A stretch of 64,000 nucleotides of DNA from Candidatus Bathyarchaeota archaeon (GCA_005888735.1 VBBN01000030.1:92302-156301), one strand, 5' to 3'; positions 28,224 through 38,260 are shown, counted from the first letter of the stretch. The notes: generated by a model from the sequence alone, not told the origin. Numbers and translations are program-made.

Positions 28224-28877
28224 ATGGTCAACAGTCTAGTCGTGGAAGGTCTTCTTCGCAAACCGAGCGTGATAGAAGCGATGAGGAAGGTGCCTAGGGA
28301 ATTCTTTGTTCCCGCAGACCTCCGCGCCGAATCTTACGGCGACTCTCCCCTCCCCATAGGCCATGGGCAGACGATCAGCGCGCCTCACGGCTGACCAGCC
28401 GGGCGTAACATGGTCGCAATAATGGACGAGGCCTTGGAGCTGGAGGAGGGAATGAGCGTGATGGAGATAGGGGCGGGTAGCGGGTACCACGCCGCGACCA
28501 TTGCAGAGCTAGTGGGGCCAAGAGGCCACGTTTTCACGATTGAAAGGCTAGAGAGCCTTGTCCAATTGGCCCGTCGAAACCTTGACCTGGCGGGCTATTC
28601 CGAACGGGTGACGTTGGTCCTTGGTGACGGGACCGTCGGCTACCCAGATCGAGCTCCCTACGAGAGGATTCTCGTGACCGCCGCAGCCCCCGACATTCCT
28701 CGTCCACTAGTTGACCAGCTGGCGTTGGAGGGGCTCATGCTCATCCCTGTAGGCGACCGCTTCTTCCCACAGGAACTGGTGCGTGTTAGGAAGACTAGAG
28801 ATGGGGTGGTGGATCGTCGGAATCTGGGGGGTGTAGCGTTTGTCCCGCTTGTCGGCCAGCATGGTTTCAGGAACTAG
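28224..28877 (+). CDS. pcm: Protein-L-isoaspartate O-methyltransferase, interrupted by a predicted 21-nt BHB intron (28387-28407)
   Basis: Exon 1 MVNSLVVEGLLRKPSVIEAMRKVPREFFVPADLRAESYGDSPLPIGHGQTISAPH; exon 2 MVAIMDEALELEEGMSVMEIGAGSGYHAA... Confidence 0.85.
28387..28407 (+). other. Predicted BHB (archaeal tRNA-type) intron in pcm mRNA
   Basis: CGCC-TC|A-CGGCT-GACC-AGCCG-GGCG-TA|A: 4-bp central helix CGCC/GGCG, two 3-nt bulges, 5-bp inner helix; contains in-frame TGA; excision restores SAPHMVAIM. Confidence 0.75.
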
Positions 28878-29908
28878 CCGAAAAATGATTCGAGAGTTTT
28901 CTTCTCACTCTCCACAGCGAACCCTGCTTTCGCCTTTGTAACAGCGTTGCGGACCCTTTCTTCGCTGAAGTCGCGGTCGCCGCAGAGAAATTTCACCAGT
29001 CCTTCGATATCTGGTTCTTTCCAGCGAAGGCTATAGTTTGTTGTGACGTCTGGATTGAGAAATATTTCCCTAATTCTGCGGAGCTCTGGTGGGGGGCGAA
29101 AGTCGGGACTTGCCTGAGCAATGCTGTCAATGCTTCCTCGTTCGCGGATTAGCTTAAGGGCGGTTTTGGGTCCAATACCTTTGAAACCGTCGGGGTTGAA
29201 ATCGGTGCCTATCAATATTCCAAGGTCCACGAGCTGCTCTCTCGAGAGTTGGAGTTCACGAAGCGCGGTTTGAAGGTCTACGGTCTCCGGGTCGACCTGA
29301 ACATATGCCTGTTGCATTGGTAGTTTTCGTCGGCCGCTTATCGCTAGATTTCTCACCAATCGATTGGCTCCAAACAGAATGGAATCGAAGTCTTGGCTCA
29401 CAGCAGCCCATACGTCCCCTCGTGCCGCCATTATTGCCGCTTGAGCTTCTCCCTCGGACGGGGCTTGCACGTGTGGAACGCCAAGTAGGTCCAAGACTCT
29501 AATCGAGTCTTCTACCATCATGTCCTTCAAGCTCGACGTCGCCTGCGCGTACCTCTTCGCCTCCTCGACCCGCCCTGAGGTCACAGCAGCCTCGTACTTG
29601 ACGATAGCTTCCTCCTTCACAGCCCTCCGCCGCTTTATCTCAACCTCTTTCAATGCTGGGGGCCTTCCGTCGAAAACATAGACGAGCTTGATGCCCCTCT
29701 CCGCTAGATTCGTAGTACGGTAAAGGAGGCCGCTGAGATGACTGGTTACTCTGCCCTTCCTGTCCATCAAGGGGGTTCCGGTCGGCCCCCTGATGATTGC
29801 TAGAAACTGGTAGAGGGCATTGTAAGCGTCGACTGCAAAGGTCTTTCCAGACAGATCATCCAGGGAGACTTTCACTCGTGGGATGAGGTCGGCTAGGTCT
29901 ACGCCCAA
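28874..29908 (-). CDS. fen: Flap endonuclease 1
   Basis: FAVDAYNALYQFLA...YVFDGRPPALK...EGEAQAA; C-terminal PIP-like KKTLESFFG. Confidence 0.94.
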   Translation of the reverse strand: MGVDLADLIPRVKVSLDDLSGKTFAVDAYNALYQFLAIIRGPTGTPLMDRKGRVTSHLSGLLYRTTNLAERGIKLVYVFDGRPPALKEVEIKRRRAVKEEAIVKYEAAVTSGRVEEAKRYAQATSSLKDMMVEDSIRVLDLLGVPHVQAPSEGEAQAAIMAARGDVWAAVSQDFDSILFGANRLVRNLAISGRRKLPMQQAYVQVDPETVDLQTALRELQLSREQLVDLGILIGTDFNPDGFKGIGPKTALKLIRERGSIDSIAQASPDFRPPPELRRIREIFLNPDVTTNYSLRWKEPDIEGLVKFLCGDRDFSEERVRNAVTKAKAGFAVESEKKTLESFFG

Positions 29909-29913
29909 ATTTC

Positions 29914-30696
29914 TCAGGACTCCCTAGTGTCGCTTCTCGATGCCCGGACCTGTCCGACCCGGTTTGCAATCATTGCGGCCACCGCACCGGCTCCAACGCC
30001 GCCGTCAATATTCACAACAGACATTCCTAGGGAGCACGACTGGAGCATTGCTGCGAGTGCGGCGAGTCCTTTGTCTCCAAACCCGTAACTTCGAGAGGTC
30101 GGCACCCCCACAACCGGAACGTCGACAATCCCGGCGACGACAGTTGGAAGCGCTCCTTCTCGACCCGCGACAACGAGAATGACGTCGGCATCCCAGCGAA
30201 GAAGATCCTTTAGCGGCTCGAACAGTCTGTGGAGGCCAGCAACCCCAACATCGTTGAAGGACTTCGTCTTACATCCCATCTCCTCGGCAATTATCCTCGC
30301 CTCCTCTGCAACCGGAATGTCGGATGTGCCTGCGGTGAGAATGCCAACACGACCACCGCCTCGGTTGGTGCGATACGACTTGGACCTCACCACTATCATC
30401 CGGGACCGTGGGTCATACTCGACCTCCAAGCCGGATCCACTACGGAGCTTAACAGCACGAAGGTGTTTCTGACTGGCCCGGCTGACGATCGCTCTCCCAG
30501 TATGGACGACCACTTTCCCCACGATTCTAGCGACGTCATCGGGCTCTTTCCCTTCTGCAAGAATAACCTCGGGGACTCCTTTCCGGACCTCACGGCCAAC
30601 ATCGAGCTTTGCGAGTTTGCCAAGCTCACTGACAGCTAACAGTCGGCTCTTCTTCTGAAGTCTCCGTATACTTTGCTGAAACTTGGAGACTGACAT
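29914..30696 (-). CDS. larB: Nickel pincer cofactor biosynthesis protein LarB
   Basis: VGILTAGTSDIPVAEEARIIAEEMGC...VVAGREGALPTVVAGIVDVPVVGVPTSRSYG. Confidence 0.9.
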   Translation of the reverse strand: MSVSKFQQSIRRLQKKSRLLAVSELGKLAKLDVGREVRKGVPEVILAEGKEPDDVARIVGKVVVHTGRAIVSRASQKHLRAVKLRSGSGLEVEYDPRSRMIVVRSKSYRTNRGGGRVGILTAGTSDIPVAEEARIIAEEMGCKTKSFNDVGVAGLHRLFEPLKDLLRWDADVILVVAGREGALPTVVAGIVDVPVVGVPTSRSYGFGDKGLAALAAMLQSCSLGMSVVNIDGGVGAGAVAAMIANRVGQVRASRSDTRES

Positions 30697-30761
30697 CAGA
30701 CTAGTCGACTACATGATTCTGAAATGAACCCTTTAAATTAGAACACCCTACCGTTGTTCAT

Positions 30762-31628
30762 TTGAGCATGCTACGCGGAATAGAATCGCCTGAACTAAGC
30801 TCGAAGACTGAGAAGGCCGTCGAGATAATCAGGCGATCGAAAGGTGTAGTTGTCGCGCTGTCGGCCGGAGTCGACAGTTCGCTAGTCGCGTTCATAGCTC
30901 ACGCGACACTGGGAGACAGGTCAATCGCGGCTACCGCAGCCTCCGAATCCCTTTCCCCTGGAGAGTTAGAGACTGCAAAGAGGATAGCCGATGAAATTGG
31001 CATAGGACACGTCATAGTTCGAACGCATGAGCTTGAGGACCCTAACTACTCTGCCAACGGCTCCAACAGATGCTTCTACTGCAAAGAAACCCTCTACAAA
31101 GAGCTGAGGCTCATTGCGGACAAGCATGGAATGATGGCCATTCTTGACGGGACCCAGCTAGACGACCTCTCAGATGACCGCCCTGGACTTCAGGCCGCCC
31201 TCCAAGCAGGCGTGATAAGCCCGCTCCTGCTCGCCGGCTTTCGCAAGAGAGATGTCCGAGAAGCGGCGAGAGCCTTGGGACTGTCCGTCTGGGACAAACC
31301 GGCCATGCCGTGTCTCTCTTCGAGAATCGCGCATGGGGAAACGGTGACGGAGCAGAAACTGTCGATGGTCGGAGAAGCGGAAGACTTCATAAGGTCGCTC
31401 ACCGGAGTCAGCGAGCTTAGAGTCCGCTACCATACCGGTCTGGCCCGGATCGAGGTTGGGCCAGACGAGCGCAACTTGTTCTTCAACGAGGCGGTGATGG
31501 ACACTATTAGCCAGAAGCTGCTGTCTCTCGGCTTTTCCTCGGTCACTCTGGATTTGCGAGGGTACCGTTCGAAAGCCGAGCCCGCCACAGCCGAGAACAG
31601 GTTTGCCCTCCCTATCGTCAACTCTTGA
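30762..31628 (+). CDS. larE: ATP-dependent sacrificial sulfur transferase LarE
   Basis: VVALSAGVDSSLVAFIA PP-loop; NRCFYCKETLYKEL; MPCLSSRIAHGE. Confidence 0.92.
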   Translation: MSMLRGIESPELSSKTEKAVEIIRRSKGVVVALSAGVDSSLVAFIAHATLGDRSIAATAASESLSPGELETAKRIADEIGIGHVIVRTHELEDPNYSANGSNRCFYCKETLYKELRLIADKHGMMAILDGTQLDDLSDDRPGLQAALQAGVISPLLLAGFRKRDVREAARALGLSVWDKPAMPCLSSRIAHGETVTEQKLSMVGEAEDFIRSLTGVSELRVRYHTGLARIEVGPDERNLFFNEAVMDTISQKLLSLGFSSVTLDLRGYRSKAEPATAENRFALPIVNS

Positions 31629-31641
31629 GTCTGGCGGAAAC

Positions 31642-31764
31642 TTGCAACGCTTGCAAATCCACAAGACCCGTCTTGAAGCACAGTGCCCGAATTGTCAAAC
31701 CGAGCTCGACCAGAGAGGGGTCTGTAGAAATTGTGGCTTCTGCTCGAGCTGCAGTATGGACTGA
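31642..31764 (+). CDS. Small zinc-ribbon-like ORF (40 aa)
   Basis: LQRLQIHKTRLEAQCPNCQTELDQRGVCRNCGFCSSCSMD*; TTG start assumed. Confidence 0.4.
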   Translation: MQRLQIHKTRLEAQCPNCQTELDQRGVCRNCGFCSSCSMD

Positions 31765-31804
31765 AATACGCAAAGACTTTCTCGAGTCAAGCTCAAGGTA
31801 CTCT

Positions 31805-32117
31805 ATGCGGAAGGTCCGTGTTACACTTTCTATTTACCGGTTCCCTGGAAATCGGTATCAGCTGAATCTGATTGCCCCGTCGGAGAGAGCGTCTCGCTGT
31901 CGACCCACCGGAGCCCGAACAGCTCGAGAAGGTCGCTGTTGCACGTCACGACCCTGCTGAAATCAGGTTCTACATCAAACAGCTGAAAAAGGCTATTCGG
32001 TATTTGCCGTTGGGCAGCCGTGCCTACTATGCAGTTTCGGGTGAACTTCTCCGCGCGACCCGGGAACTAAACGGTATAGTGCCGTCTGGGTCTCCACCTA
32101 AAGGACCAACCCAGTGA
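31805..32117 (+). pseudogene. Hypothetical small gene apparently broken by one frameshift
   Basis: MRKVRVTLSIYRFPGNRYQLNLIAPSER (frame of 31625 ORF) followed by RLAVDPPEPEQLEKVAVARHDPAEIRFYIKQLKKAIRYLPLGSRAYYAV (31872 ORF). Confidence 0.4.
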
Positions 32118-32225
32118 TGTAGTGGCTGGTTAACGTGTGTCCCAGTCTCGACTTTGACTCGGCTAGCTAAGTCGCTATCCAGATTAGAGTAAAATAGTAG
32201 AATCGGGTCTCCTCCCTTATGCGAT

Positions 32226-32663
32226 TTGCCGCACAAAGACAGCCCTGATCTCTCTGTAATCGCCGACCGAGTAGGTGCCCAAACTTGGTCCGTCTTCCAA
32301 ACCCTGCGTACTCGGATGAGGCAGTTGAAAGGAGTTACGATGAAGGTCCAGTACGAGGAGCATAGTCGAGAGCCTGTTCCGGCATTCTTCTACGAGGGCA
32401 GGCAGCTGTTCCACCTCCATGCGAGGGGAAGTGAGATTAACGCGACTATTCACGCCGACTACAAGTCTAGGTCCAAGCTCGTCGATAACCCGGCTATCGA
32501 CTGGCGCTTGAGGGAACAGGTACGGAAGAGGACGTGGGCTGGGCTCACGATTCAAAACTCCAAGGACATCGCCCAGCTGATGGATCTCGTGAAGGCAAAG
32601 TACCAGTTGATAAACGAGGAAATCACGGGAAAGCACGTCGAAGATCGCCCTGTCGCCTTCTAG
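32226..32663 (+). CDS. Hypothetical protein
   Basis: 145-aa intact ORF; opposite-strand ORF looks non-coding. Confidence 0.55.
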   Translation: MPHKDSPDLSVIADRVGAQTWSVFQTLRTRMRQLKGVTMKVQYEEHSREPVPAFFYEGRQLFHLHARGSEINATIHADYKSRSKLVDNPAIDWRLREQVRKRTWAGLTIQNSKDIAQLMDLVKAKYQLINEEITGKHVEDRPVAF

Positions 32664-32742
32664 GAAGAGGTTGACAGAACCTGTCGTTCATAGCTATCCA
32701 AGCTAGGAAGCTCTGGTTAGACTGAACAGATCCTCCGCTGAT

Positions 32743-33246
32743 GTGAAGGTCGAGGCAACGGTGGCAGTAATGCTCTCTGAATCGGGCGGAGCGCTCGAAG
32801 TGCTCCTCATTCAGAGAACCGAGCGGCACGACGACCCTTGGTCTGGTCAAATAGGGCTGCCTGGAGGTAAGGTGAAAGGCTTGGACGGGTCGACTGTGTC
32901 TGCTTTGGAACGGGAGGTGTCTGAAGAGGTTGGGGTCAAGCTCCAAGAGGAGGGCGTTAGGCTCGGCCCGTTGAGCCTTGGTCATCCGATGAGGCAGACG
33001 GAGATGAGGGTGCAGCCATGGGTCTATGGTTTGAGGAGGAAGCCTTTGGTCAGGGTGGGATCTGAAGTGGCGGACGCGTTCTGGGTTTCGTTCCGAGACT
33101 TGAAGCCTAACCTATCGACAAGTGAGGTGTCGGTCCGAGGTCGGACGTGGAAGGTGGAATCGTTCGTCTTGAATGGACGCGTCGTCTGGGGCTTCACCTA
33201 CCGCGTCCTTACGGAACTCCTGCAGATTCCAGGGGTAATCCTATAA
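32743..33246 (+). CDS. NUDIX hydrolase
   Basis: GQIGLPGGKVKGLDGSTVSALEREVSEEVGV Nudix box. Confidence 0.9.
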   Translation: MKVEATVAVMLSESGGALEVLLIQRTERHDDPWSGQIGLPGGKVKGLDGSTVSALEREVSEEVGVKLQEEGVRLGPLSLGHPMRQTEMRVQPWVYGLRRKPLVRVGSEVADAFWVSFRDLKPNLSTSEVSVRGRTWKVESFVLNGRVVWGFTYRVLTELLQIPGVIL

Positions 33247-33441
33247 GTCTACGGGGAAGTGGACATGGACGCTCAAAGAGGAACAGACTGAGCCCATTCG
33301 CAGTTCTTGTTTGGGTTCAGCATTGGCCTTTTTCCTCGACACGGCGGGAAAAAGTGGATCTGGGGAGCGACTCAAAGGAATACATTGATTTCTATTCAGT
33401 TCACGTGGTTCCTATTCTCGACGAGAAGGACAAAAAGAAAA

Positions 33442-34203
33442 TTATTCACAGATCAGTTTCACGATGGTGCCGGAGCCGAACTTGATGAGGCTGTTCGGCT
33501 TGACCTCAACACTCTCGTTGACCTGCTGGAACTCCTTTCCATCGTAAAGATATGTTCCGTTCGTGCTCTGTTGATCCTTCAACACAACTTCGCCCCCGTC
33601 CCGGCTAAGTTCGGCGTGGAGTCTCGAAACATTCTGGTCCGGAATCACCACGACATTCTCCGGGTCTCTGCCAATTGTAATAGTAGGGAACGTGTCGAAG
33701 TCTATCTGAACCTTAGTTTTGACGAGCGACTGGGCGGGGGCGTTGACGAAGACCAAGTAATACTGACCCTCTCCCGGAGCAGATGATTGAGTGTACGGGG
33801 ACGGAGTCGGTGGTTGGAAGTGGGAGGGGATTCCTGTCTCGGACGACTTGTCCTCTCTAGCATCCGGCTCTGACCCTCTCACTCCTTCAATGACGTAGAA
33901 GGGTTTAGCTTCTTCAGGCTCGCTGATGCTCTCACGGGCCGACGGTTCCGCTAATGGTGCATACGCGGGTGATAGCTTAGGAGTAGGAATGGGACTATTA
34001 CTGGGCAGGACGCTACGCTCTTCAGTCTTGTCAGTCTCGAGTTTTGGCTTCTTTGGCGTTTTCTGTTTGGACTGTTTGCCTCTGGTCCCCTTGTCTTTGC
34101 GCTTTCTCGGCTTCGCCGCTTTACGTTGCGCCAGTCCCGGCGTACCTAGGTCATCGGGCTCCGTGATCACTTCACTCGTCCCAGAACGAGTCTTCAGCCG
34201 CAA
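33442..34203 (-). CDS. FHA-domain protein with Lys/Pro-rich N-terminal region
   Basis: ITIGRDPENVVVIPDQNVSRLHAELSRDGGEVVLKDQQSTNGTYLYDGKEF. Confidence 0.88.
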   Translation of the reverse strand: MRLKTRSGTSEVITEPDDLGTPGLAQRKAAKPRKRKDKGTRGKQSKQKTPKKPKLETDKTEERSVLPSNSPIPTPKLSPAYAPLAEPSARESISEPEEAKPFYVIEGVRGSEPDAREDKSSETGIPSHFQPPTPSPYTQSSAPGEGQYYLVFVNAPAQSLVKTKVQIDFDTFPTITIGRDPENVVVIPDQNVSRLHAELSRDGGEVVLKDQQSTNGTYLYDGKEFQQVNESVEVKPNSLIKFGSGTIVKLICE

Positions 34204-34488
34204 CGTCTGTAACCTCGACTGGATTCTACTTGCCTTGGAAAATGTAAACGCCCTGATACGATGACGACTCCGCTTTGGGTTACACTCTTTCCTATGGCCG
34301 GTGCCGAAGAGAGGCCCGCTCAGGGCCTCTGACCTCGTGTTTGACTTCTCTAATGGGAGTTTGAACCGATTTCTTCGCGTCTATCCGTGCTTACCGTGGG
34401 TTGTTGCGATGTTCTCTGGCCTGCCGCTTAGGTGGCCAGGCGTCACCGAGCAAAAACCCCAACGTTTCGCGGGACGAAGTCGTTGAGA

Positions 34489-35448
34489 CTAGAGCAGGGT
34501 TGGCCGAGGGTTTTCAAGCATCGTTCCCCGAGCTCCAACCATCCGGCAAGCTTCGCACAGTTCAGAAGATGCTGGTTCTCCACAGTTGCTGCATGGGACG
34601 AGCGTCGACGAGGGAACTCCGGGTTCGGCGAGACCCCTAAGCCTTAGCATCGCCCGGTATGATGAGTATAGCACCCCTGGATGAGCGATTTCCAGCTTAT
34701 TGACCGCAGAACGCAGCTCGTTTCTCAAGGCCTCCGTCATGTACGGACAGGAGACTGACTGGAAAACCAAGCCTTCAGAATATCCGTAGAGCGCGATCTC
34801 CCTCTCGGGGACCTCGCACAACGGTTTCACCCGGGTCAGAAACATGCCGCGCGAGTCCCGAAGCACTGGGCTTGACCGCACGAACCGGTCAACATCACCT
34901 TGAAACAGGTTCAACAAGTAAGTCTGCACGACATCATCCAAGTTATGGGCCGTGGCGATTTTTGTCGCTCCAACCTTCCGTGCCGCCAAGTTGATCGCTT
35001 TACGGCGGAAGACACCGCAGTAGGAGCATGCTGTCAACCGTTCACTTCTTTCCCGTAAGAAATCGTCTAGTCCATACCCGAAGATGTCTGCGAACGATAC
35101 TATTTCGTGGGCCACGTCAAGCTTCTTAGTATAATTCTGCGCGAGCTCAACTGCCTCCTCACGGTAACCAGCGATGCCTTCGTCCACTGTAACAGCTGTC
35201 AGCTTCGTACGTGGGAAACGAGAAGCCAGTTTCTTGAGAATCATGAGCATCGTCAAGCTGTCCTTTCCGCCGGAGACTGCCACGGCGATGTGATCGTTCG
35301 GTTCGAACATCTTCCACCGACCAATGGTTCGTTTGACTCTGCGTTCAATGGACGTCTTGAAGCAAGCTTTGCAGAGTGCAACGCCCTCGTATTCTCGCCG
35401 GTAGAATGCTGGATGGTTCCCACAGGTGCCACATATCATGGGATCCAT
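34489..35448 (-). CDS. tRNA 2-thiolation ATPase (TtuA/NcsA/Ctu1 family)
   Basis: VAVSGGKDSLTMLMIL PP-loop; CSYCGVFRRKAIN; flanking CxxC zinc ribbons. Confidence 0.9.
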   Translation of the reverse strand: MDPMICGTCGNHPAFYRREYEGVALCKACFKTSIERRVKRTIGRWKMFEPNDHIAVAVSGGKDSLTMLMILKKLASRFPRTKLTAVTVDEGIAGYREEAVELAQNYTKKLDVAHEIVSFADIFGYGLDDFLRERSERLTACSYCGVFRRKAINLAARKVGATKIATAHNLDDVVQTYLLNLFQGDVDRFVRSSPVLRDSRGMFLTRVKPLCEVPEREIALYGYSEGLVFQSVSCPYMTEALRNELRSAVNKLEIAHPGVLYSSYRAMLRLRGLAEPGVPSSTLVPCSNCGEPASSELCEACRMVGARGTMLENPRPTLL

Positions 35449-35454
35449 ATCCGG

Positions 35455-36633
35455 CTACCTCGGGAACACGGTTCCGAACATAATGTAGGAGAGAACAAGG
35501 TTTCCCCCTAAGAGGCTCAGAGATATGATGCTAGCAAGGGTCCTAGCTTTCCTAGTATCTTTCAGGCCCAGTCTACCAAGGATAGTATCGAAGTAGCGAT
35601 CACCATCAAAGGGGTACATGGGAAGCATGTTCACTATGCCCACCCCGAGCAGGATGATGGCCAGCCATTGGAAGGTGCTGAACAGTTGAAAGGGAAAAGC
35701 CACCGAAAGGAACCCGGCCCTTGGGGCATAATAGTCAAAGGGCTGTATGCCAATCAAGGCACGGCTCGCATTGTCAGACGCCGGCTTAGTCAGTACTGGA
35801 ATTTTTCTCGCATCGTTGAGCCCGATCACTACGGTAGCGTTAGGACGGACTCTGGCAAGATAGTTGGCTAGGTCGCCGACCCGGTTGACAGTAGTATTGT
35901 CAAGCGAAGTGATTACTGACCATGGCTGTATTCCCGCGGTCTGAGCTGGTCCGCCGTCAGAGAGTCTTGTAACGAGGACCCCAGAAGGAGATGCGTTGTA
36001 AAGCGGACTGATTGTTAGGGCAAAGTTCGAGAGGAGCAGGACGACAAGGAGCCAGCTGATCACGTTTGTTGACGAACCTGCCGCGAACACCCTTAGTTTG
36101 GTCTTGGATGCCCGTTTTGCAAGGTCTTCCTCGTCGATTTCGACAAAGCCGCCAGGTAGGAAAACTGCCATGAACACTCCTGAGGACTTGATTGGTACTT
36201 TGTCGAGGACGCTGGCGATGCCATGCGCTGCTTCGTGGGGAATCAACAGAATGGCAATTGAGATAAGAACGTAAGGAAAGACGTCCCAGCCAATGGTCAA
36301 CCCCGGAAGTGGGACGATTAAGAGTGTCGGACCCGCCGAGGGGGCGCGGGTCAGGAGGCCGACTGCGTTTTGGAGGAAGATTGTGATCGCAAAAACGAGC
36401 AGTCCTAGGCCCATCGCCGCTCCGATGTCGAAGTAGACTAACCAGATCCTTCGGAACCTGTTCCCGATTCGTTCCAGCCAGCTGTTGAAGACTACTGTCT
36501 TCAACATGAAGTAGTAGGGTTTGAGGATGATTCCGTGCTTCTCTGCTTTCAGCAAGTATCCAAGGAGGACAAGGACGCCCCATACTGCTAGGTATGCTAG
36601 GATGGGCAGGTATGGGTCTAAGAAGAAACTCAT
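35455..36633 (-). CDS. Site-2 protease family (M50) membrane metalloprotease with PDZ domain
   Basis: IPHEAAHGIASVLDKVPIKSSGVF; NMLPMYPFDGDRYF. Confidence 0.9.
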   Translation of the reverse strand: MSFFLDPYLPILAYLAVWGVLVLLGYLLKAEKHGIILKPYYFMLKTVVFNSWLERIGNRFRRIWLVYFDIGAAMGLGLLVFAITIFLQNAVGLLTRAPSAGPTLLIVPLPGLTIGWDVFPYVLISIAILLIPHEAAHGIASVLDKVPIKSSGVFMAVFLPGGFVEIDEEDLAKRASKTKLRVFAAGSSTNVISWLLVVLLLSNFALTISPLYNASPSGVLVTRLSDGGPAQTAGIQPWSVITSLDNTTVNRVGDLANYLARVRPNATVVIGLNDARKIPVLTKPASDNASRALIGIQPFDYYAPRAGFLSVAFPFQLFSTFQWLAIILLGVGIVNMLPMYPFDGDRYFDTILGRLGLKDTRKARTLASIISLSLLGGNLVLSYIMFGTVFPR

Positions 36634-36731
36634 GCGACTCGTTTCCCGATGGGTTTCCGATTCGCCGTTGTTTCGATGAATATTACCTTTTCAACGGTAG
36701 AGATAACGTAGAAACCGCGTCGACGGTAGGT

Positions 36732-37472
36732 TCATCTACCCCTCTGCCGGATTCTCAGCGTTCTTCTTAGAGCGGGGTTTGTCTTCGCCTCCTCGCCCAA
36801 GACTTCTTCGAACGTGACGACCTCTGGAACCTTCAGCTTGAGGAATGTTCCAGTCCGGCCATAACGATCCCTACGCGTGAGGACTCGTACACGTTCCCTT
36901 ACGATTTCAACACTGACTCCTACCTTTCTTGCCACCCCTGGTTCATGCTCGACAACCGGCGATTCGAGGTGACCGTCTATCGTGGGTTCTACGAGTGTAA
37001 GTCTCTTCGTGCATCCTGGCACACGCAAGTTGTTTCGAAGGTCTTGGAGGGTTGCAGCTCCTCCGAACTTGTAAAACTCGGTTTCTAGCTTGCGCAACTG
37101 GAGTAATGGGATTGTAACTACTACTCGTTGCTCAGGGTCGAGGTACAGGTGCGCCTTAGGGGAGTGTGCCGGAGTGGCTTGAGAAATTTCTCTCGTGACG
37201 ACGGTAAATCCTGAGCTCTCAAGGTTTGTCTCCACCAGCTGGGTAGCGGTTTCGGTGGGAATGACTATGTCGATGTCGCTCTCTTCATCAACATCGCCTC
37301 TTGCAACGCTTCCGTGAATAATGCTCGATTCTCTCCATGTTCCTAGCGCTTCAAAAACTGTGATGGCTCTGTCTCGAAACCCTTTCAGTAGTGACCACTG
37401 CGCTTGGTCATAGACGACTTTGTGCGATTCTTGGGTTCGGGCGGGTTTAGCAGCTGAGCCTCGTCGTTTCAA
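36732..37472 (-). CDS. Nucleotidyltransferase-domain protein
   Basis: SSIIHGSVARGDVDEESDIDIVI Pol-beta-type motif. Confidence 0.85.
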   Translation of the reverse strand: MKRRGSAAKPARTQESHKVVYDQAQWSLLKGFRDRAITVFEALGTWRESSIIHGSVARGDVDEESDIDIVIPTETATQLVETNLESSGFTVVTREISQATPAHSPKAHLYLDPEQRVVVTIPLLQLRKLETEFYKFGGAATLQDLRNNLRVPGCTKRLTLVEPTIDGHLESPVVEHEPGVARKVGVSVEIVRERVRVLTRRDRYGRTGTFLKLKVPEVVTFEEVLGEEAKTNPALRRTLRIRQRGR

Positions 37473-38260
37473 AGTGTCCCCTTAAAGAGGTCCTGTCCGA
37501 CGGCAACAACGAGCTCCGAGCTTCGAGCTCGTTCCTTGAACTCGACTCGTCCAACTCCTCTGATAATCGCTACAGGCGTGGCCTCAGTCCCCTGACCCAT
37601 TACAAGCTCCGCCGCCGCAGCCAGTTCGTCTGCTACAGCCACATTCTTGAACCGGAGCTGGTATCCGAACAGGTCATGCTTTCCTCTGTAATCTGCCATT
37701 GGATCTAATCCTGCAAGCCCGATAGTCTCTTCCACTTGGCCCAACCTAAAGGGTCGGCTATGAGTGTCAGTGATTAAGAGACCTACCTGACGGTTGGTCA
37801 GTCGCTGGATTCGTGCCCTGATTTTTCGCGCTGACATGTCCGGGTCGACTGGAAGAAGGGCGTACATTCTCTCCCCCTCAACATTGGATTTGTCAACCCC
37901 TCCGTTCAAGCACGTAAAACCTTGTTTGGTTGTCACTATGAGTACTTGTTTTGAAGCCTTGGCCACCTTCTTCGCATCTCGGAGAACAAGCTCGACGAAC
38001 CCCGCTTTCCTCCTAACTCTCCTGGCAAGGTCAAGCGCTCTCTTTGAAGCTCTGACCTTGGAAACGTCGACCACTCGACCCTCAGACTTTGAAACCACTT
38101 TCTGTCCTATGACAATGATGTCTCCGTTCTTGATACTCAACCCTTTCATTCGGACTTGTTTCACAATCATACCTGCAAGGTCGTCACCGGGGTTGATCAG
38201 CGGTAGGCCTGTCAAGGGGAAAATTTCGACTCGTGATGGCATTGTGACTTGCCCCTGCAA
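37469..38260 (-). CDS. cofE: Coenzyme F420-0:L-glutamate ligase
   Basis: GDIIVIGQKVVSKSEGRVV; LLITDTHSRPFRLGQVEETIGLAGLDPMADYRGKHDLFGY. Confidence 0.92.
   Translation of the reverse strand: MQGQVTMPSRVEIFPLTGLPLINPGDDLAGMIVKQVRMKGLSIKNGDIIVIGQKVVSKSEGRVVDVSKVRASKRALDLARRVRRKAGFVELVLRDAKKVAKASKQVLIVTTKQGFTCLNGGVDKSNVEGERMYALLPVDPDMSARKIRARIQRLTNRQVGLLITDTHSRPFRLGQVEETIGLAGLDPMADYRGKHDLFGYQLRFKNVAVADELAAAAELVMGQGTEATPVAIIRGVGRVEFKERARSSELVVAVGQDLFKGTL

Noticed and set aside
28387-28407. TGA in pcm as selenocysteine/recoding signal or simple pseudogene
   Set aside because: The whole 21-nt insert is absent from the conserved motif, no SECIS-like element was noticed, and the BHB structure with exact frame restoration explains it better; the rest of pcm is intact
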